Assembly (NCBI GenBank): GCA_025927765.1
Contig: JAICKU010000003.1
Location: 45,583 to 109,582, forward strand
Length of the DNA: 64,000 nt
Reading direction: 5' to 3'
DNA from: Burkholderiales bacterium
Lineage (GTDB): Bacteria > Pseudomonadota > Gammaproteobacteria > Burkholderiales > Casimicrobiaceae
Within the stretch, counting starts at the first letter, position 1. Each line of letters starts with the position of its first letter. Position numbers and translations under genes: made by a program. Below, one piece after another: positions 61,465 to 64,000 of this stretch. Under the pieces are notes generated by a model that worked only from the letters and a program-made list of their open reading frames with translations, was not told the DNA's origin and searched no databases.

Positions 61465-62061
61465 TCAGGATGCTGCGATGCTTCGGTCGCGTCGCGCGCG
61501 GGCGCGTTCGAACGCGGCGTCGATCGCGTGCTTGCGCGTGCGCGCCTCCGCGTCGCGCAGCCGTTGCGCCTTCGCCAGCGTGATGCGCGCCTGGCGTTGC
61601 GCATGGCGCGCGCGCGCCGCGTCCGCGTCGGCGCGCGTCCATGCGCGATCGGCGGGTTGCATCGCGATGCAATCGACGGGACAGGCGGGCACGCACAGTT
61701 CGCAGCCGCTGCATTGCGACGAGAGCACCGCGTGCATGCGCTTCTGCGCGCCGATGATCGCGTCGACGGGACACGCGGCGATGCACAGCGTGCAGCCGAT
61801 GCAGTCGACTTCGACGATCTTCGCCACGCGCAGCGGCGTGTGCTCGCCGCGCGAGGTGTCGAGCGGTCGCGGCGGGCGATCGAGCAGCTTCGCGAGGACG
61901 CCGATCGTCTCGTCGCCGCCTGGCGGGCAGCGATCGATGTCCGCTTCGCCCTCGGCGATCGCGGCCGCGTACGGGGCGCAACCTGCGAAACCGCAGCGGC
62001 GGCATTGCGTTTGCGGCAGCACGGCGTCGATGCGCGAGGCGAGCGGATTCACGGGATCCAT
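61465..62061 (-). CDS. rsxB: RnfB/RsxB-type ferredoxin
   Basis: 198-residue iron-sulfur protein of the Rnf/Rsx electron-transfer complex. N-terminal cluster region [17 protein letters not shown] plus a Cys in DRCPPGG; then two [4Fe-4S] motifs, [16 protein letters not shown] and [16 protein letters not shown]. It lacks the N-terminal membrane helix and the longer tail of gammaproteobacterial RnfB. The C-terminal 60 residues are an Arg/Ala-rich helix. No other rnf gene is nearby, as often in betaproteobacteria. Confidence 0.9.
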   Translation of the reverse strand: MDPVNPLASRIDAVLPQTQCRRCGFAGCAPYAAAIAEGEADIDRCPPGGDETIGVLAKLLDRPPRPLDTSRGEHTPLRVAKIVEVDCIGCTLCIAACPVDAIIGAQKRMHAVLSSQCSGCELCVPACPVDCIAMQPADRAWTRADADAARARHAQRQARITLAKAQRLRDAEARTRKHAIDAAFERARARRDRSIAAS

Positions 62062-62078
62062 GGTGCTATTTTACGAAC

Positions 62079-63053
62079 ATGGGACGCACGCACTCGCACG
62101 ATCATTCGCTGCACGCCCACGACGGTGATGCACACGACCATCATCTTCCCGTGGAGCCGGCGACGATGCGCGCGCTCGCGGCGGCGCTCGCGCTCACCGC
62201 CGGCTACGGAGTCGTCGAGGCGCTCGGTGGCTGGCTCGCCGATTCGCTGGCGCTGCTGTCGGACGCGGGCCATATGGCGACCGACGCTGCGGCGCTCGGG
62301 CTCGCGCTGTTCGCGCAATGGGTGTCGCGGCGTCCACCGTCGCCGCGCGCGTCGTACGGCTATGCGCGCGCCGAAGTGCTCGCGGCGTTCGTCAACGCGC
62401 TCGCGCTGCTGCTCCTCGTCGGGTTCATCGTGTTCGAGGCGATCGCACGCATGCGCACGCCGCTGCCGGTGGCGGGCGGCACCGTGCTCGGCATCGCGAG
62501 CGTCGGCCTGCTCGTCAACGTCGTCACCGCGTGGGTGTTGTCGCGCGCATCGTCGTCGCCCGGCGCGCACAGCGCGCTCCTGCACGTCCTGTCCGACGCG
62601 CTGGGCTCGATCGCCGCGATCGTGGCGGGCGCCGTCATCATGACGACAGGCTGGACACCGATCGACCCGCTGCTGTCGCTGCTGACGGCCGTGCTGATCC
62701 TGCGGGCCACGTGGCGCCTGCTCGCGCAGACCATCGGCGTCTTGATGGAAGGCGTGCCCGCGCACCTCGACTACGAGGAGATCGGCAAGGCGCTGACGGC
62801 GCTGCCCGGCATCGTCGGCGTGCACGACCTGCACGTGTGGCAGATGAGCGCGCGGCATGCTGCGCTGTCCGCGCACGTGACGATCGCGTCGGGCGACGAT
62901 TGGCTCGAGGTGCTCGATGCCGCGCGCCGGCTGCTCGCGACGCGCTTCCACATCGAGCACGTCACGCTGCAGCCGTCGTGGCCGGGCGCGCAGGCGTTCC
63001 GCGGCCGGCGCGTGATTCCGATCGTGCCGACGCGCAGCGGCGAAGGAACGTAG
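62079..63053 (+). CDS. CDF-family metal cation exporter
   Basis: 324 residues with six predicted helices and a cytoplasmic C-terminal domain. A His-rich N-terminus (HSHDHSLHAHDGDAHDHH) is a metal-binding tail. Transport-site motifs are LLSDAGHMATDAAAL in helix 2 and LLHVLSDALGSIAAI in helix 5, consistent with zinc/cobalt exporters (CzcD/ZitB). The C-terminal domain starts YEEIGKALTALPGIVGVHDL. Divergent from rsxB with a 17-bp gap. Confidence 0.93.
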   Translation: MGRTHSHDHSLHAHDGDAHDHHLPVEPATMRALAAALALTAGYGVVEALGGWLADSLALLSDAGHMATDAAALGLALFAQWVSRRPPSPRASYGYARAEVLAAFVNALALLLLVGFIVFEAIARMRTPLPVAGGTVLGIASVGLLVNVVTAWVLSRASSSPGAHSALLHVLSDALGSIAAIVAGAVIMTTGWTPIDPLLSLLTAVLILRATWRLLAQTIGVLMEGVPAHLDYEEIGKALTALPGIVGVHDLHVWQMSARHAALSAHVTIASGDDWLEVLDAARRLLATRFHIEHVTLQPSWPGAQAFRGRRVIPIVPTRSGEGT

Positions 63054-63060
63054 GGTCGGG

Positions 63061-64000
63061 CTAGATCCAGTTTGCGCGCCGGAACCGTACGAACAGGATC
63101 GCGTCGATCGCGATCATCACGAAGATCGCAAGCGGATAGCCGATGGGCCACGACAGCTCCGGCATGTCCTTGAAGTTCATGCCGTAGATGCCCGCGATCA
63201 GCGTCGGCACGGTGATCAGCGCGCCGTAGGCGGCGAGGCGCTTCGTCACCTCGTTGTCGGAGATGCCGATCAACGCGAGGTTGACCTGAATCGCCGTCGT
63301 CAGCATTTCGCGCGTGCTGTCGATCGTGCCGTTGATGCGCGCCAGATGGTCGTAGACGTCGCGGAAATACTCCTGCGTGCCGCCGCACAGTTGCGGCACA
63401 CGGCCGCCGAAGAGCTTGCCCACCGCCTCCATCAACGGCGCCACCACGTGCTTCAGCGCCATCAGCTCGCGCTTCAATCCGTAGAGCTCCTCGATCTTGC
63501 TGCGCGTCGACGCGCCCCTGAACAGCTGCTCCTCGGCGGTCTCGAGCCGCGTCTCGAACTGGTCGAGCACCGGAAAATAGCGATCGACGACGTTGTCGAT
63601 CAACGCGTAGAACACGAAGCCCGCGCCGTGCGCCAGGTTCTCCGGCTCCCGCTCGGTGCGTGCGCGTACGCCGGAAAAGCCGAGCTGCGTGCGATGGCGC
63701 ACCGTCAGCACGTAATTGCGGCCGACGAAGATGTCGACCTCGCCGATGTTGAGCTCCTCGCCGCCCTCGGCGTTCCGGATCATTTCCGCGGGATGCAGCA
63801 CGGCGAACAGCGAATCGCCGTACTCCTCGATCTTCGGCCGCTGGTGACCCTTGCGCGCGTCCTCGACGGCGAGCTCGTGCAGGCCGAACTCGTGCGCCAT
63901 CTCGTCGAGCTCCTCGGCCGTCGGCTCGACCAGCGCCACCCAGACGAAGCAGTTGGGGCGGCTCACGTATTCGCTGATGTCGGCGACAGGAATGTCGGCG
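63061..64000 (-). CDS. corA: CorA-type magnesium/cobalt transporter (5' partial)
   Basis: At least 312 residues are visible; the frame continues past base 64000, so the start is outside. The C-terminal two helices carry the pore signature YGMNF followed by DMPELSWPIGYPLAIF. The large cytoplasmic N-terminal domain (ALVEPTAEELDEMAHEFG) and the long helix (EQLFRGASTRSKIEELYGLK) are normal. The GTG at 63966 (VSRPN) is internal rather than the true start. Ends 8 bp before the convergent CDF gene. Confidence 0.94.
   Translation of the reverse strand, partial: ADIPVADISEYVSRPNCFVWVALVEPTAEELDEMAHEFGLHELAVEDARKGHQRPKIEEYGDSLFAVLHPAEMIRNAEGGEELNIGEVDIFVGRNYVLTVRHRTQLGFSGVRARTEREPENLAHGAGFVFYALIDNVVDRYFPVLDQFETRLETAEEQLFRGASTRSKIEELYGLKRELMALKHVVAPLMEAVGKLFGGRVPQLCGGTQEYFRDVYDHLARINGTIDSTREMLTTAIQVNLALIGISDNEVTKRLAAYGALITVPTLIAGIYGMNFKDMPELSWPIGYPLAIFVMIAIDAILFVRFRRANWI

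Overview
The window is GC-rich (visibly well above 60 percent, with strongly G/C third codon positions) and densely packed with short gaps and many ATGA/GTGA stop-start overlaps. The core genes (trxA-rho-rpmE, obgE-proB, rppH, and the DUF1841-nth-rnfB neighbourhood) point to a betaproteobacterium, probably Burkholderiales-like. No tRNA, rRNA, CRISPR array, insertion sequence or prophage gene was recognised.

Layout. 1-4.5 kb: end of a class III aminotransferase, then a four-gene polar amino acid ABC importer. 4.4-5.6 kb: RhlE-type helicase on the minus strand. 6.0-11.1 kb: soxBDAG, encoding a heterotetrameric sarcosine oxidase or the related N-methylglutamate dehydrogenase. 11.1-11.5 kb: a GNAT enzyme. 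11.6-27.8 kb: a large accessory catabolic region with a TetR regulator, a TRAP importer, an aldehyde dehydrogenase / alpha-beta hydrolase / dihydroxyphthalate-decarboxylase-like / CoxMSL molybdenum hydroxylase operon, a CoxG-like protein and a cupin on the opposite strand, and a taurine/nitrate-type ABC importer followed by an aspartate-dehydrogenase-like gene. Three near-perfect 16-bp palindromes (TTGAC-N6-GTCAA) and one degenerate copy lie on the promoters of these units, so one TetR protein probably controls the whole pathway. 27.2-31.8 kb: two metallo-beta-lactamase-fold proteins and a TRAP-TAXI importer.

31.9-34.3 kb: divergent universal stress protein and GH15 glucoamylase-like genes. 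34.3-37.4 kb: an ECF42-type sigma factor with three DGPF/YCII proteins and a VOC protein. Two identical-looking sigma promoters (TGTCGA-N17-CGAC) sit in front of two of the DGPF genes. 37.5-38.4 kb: thioredoxin-like and GNAT genes. 38.5-42.0 kb: a redox operon (DUF1924/SHP-like cytochrome c, diheme cytochrome c, cytochrome b561, response regulator, histidine kinase) whose first gene has its ribosome binding site inside a 9-bp hairpin. 42.0-47.4 kb: JmjC-like cupin, lipoprotein, YXWGXW protein with a strong terminator, GtrA, two glycosyltransferases and RppH. 47.4-48.0 kb: a stretch that looks like gene debris with a dockerin-like end.

48.0-54.7 kb: housekeeping genes proB, obgE, a GT39-like membrane enzyme, rpmE, rho, trxA and a seven-iron ferredoxin. 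54.8-56.7 kb: two small c-type cytochromes, DUF1841 and nth. 56.7-61.0 kb: a 7TMR-DISM hybrid histidine kinase coupled to an unknown helical protein and a divergent NarL-type response regulator. 61.0-64.0 kb: a small membrane protein, RnfB, a CDF metal exporter and the end of a CorA magnesium channel.
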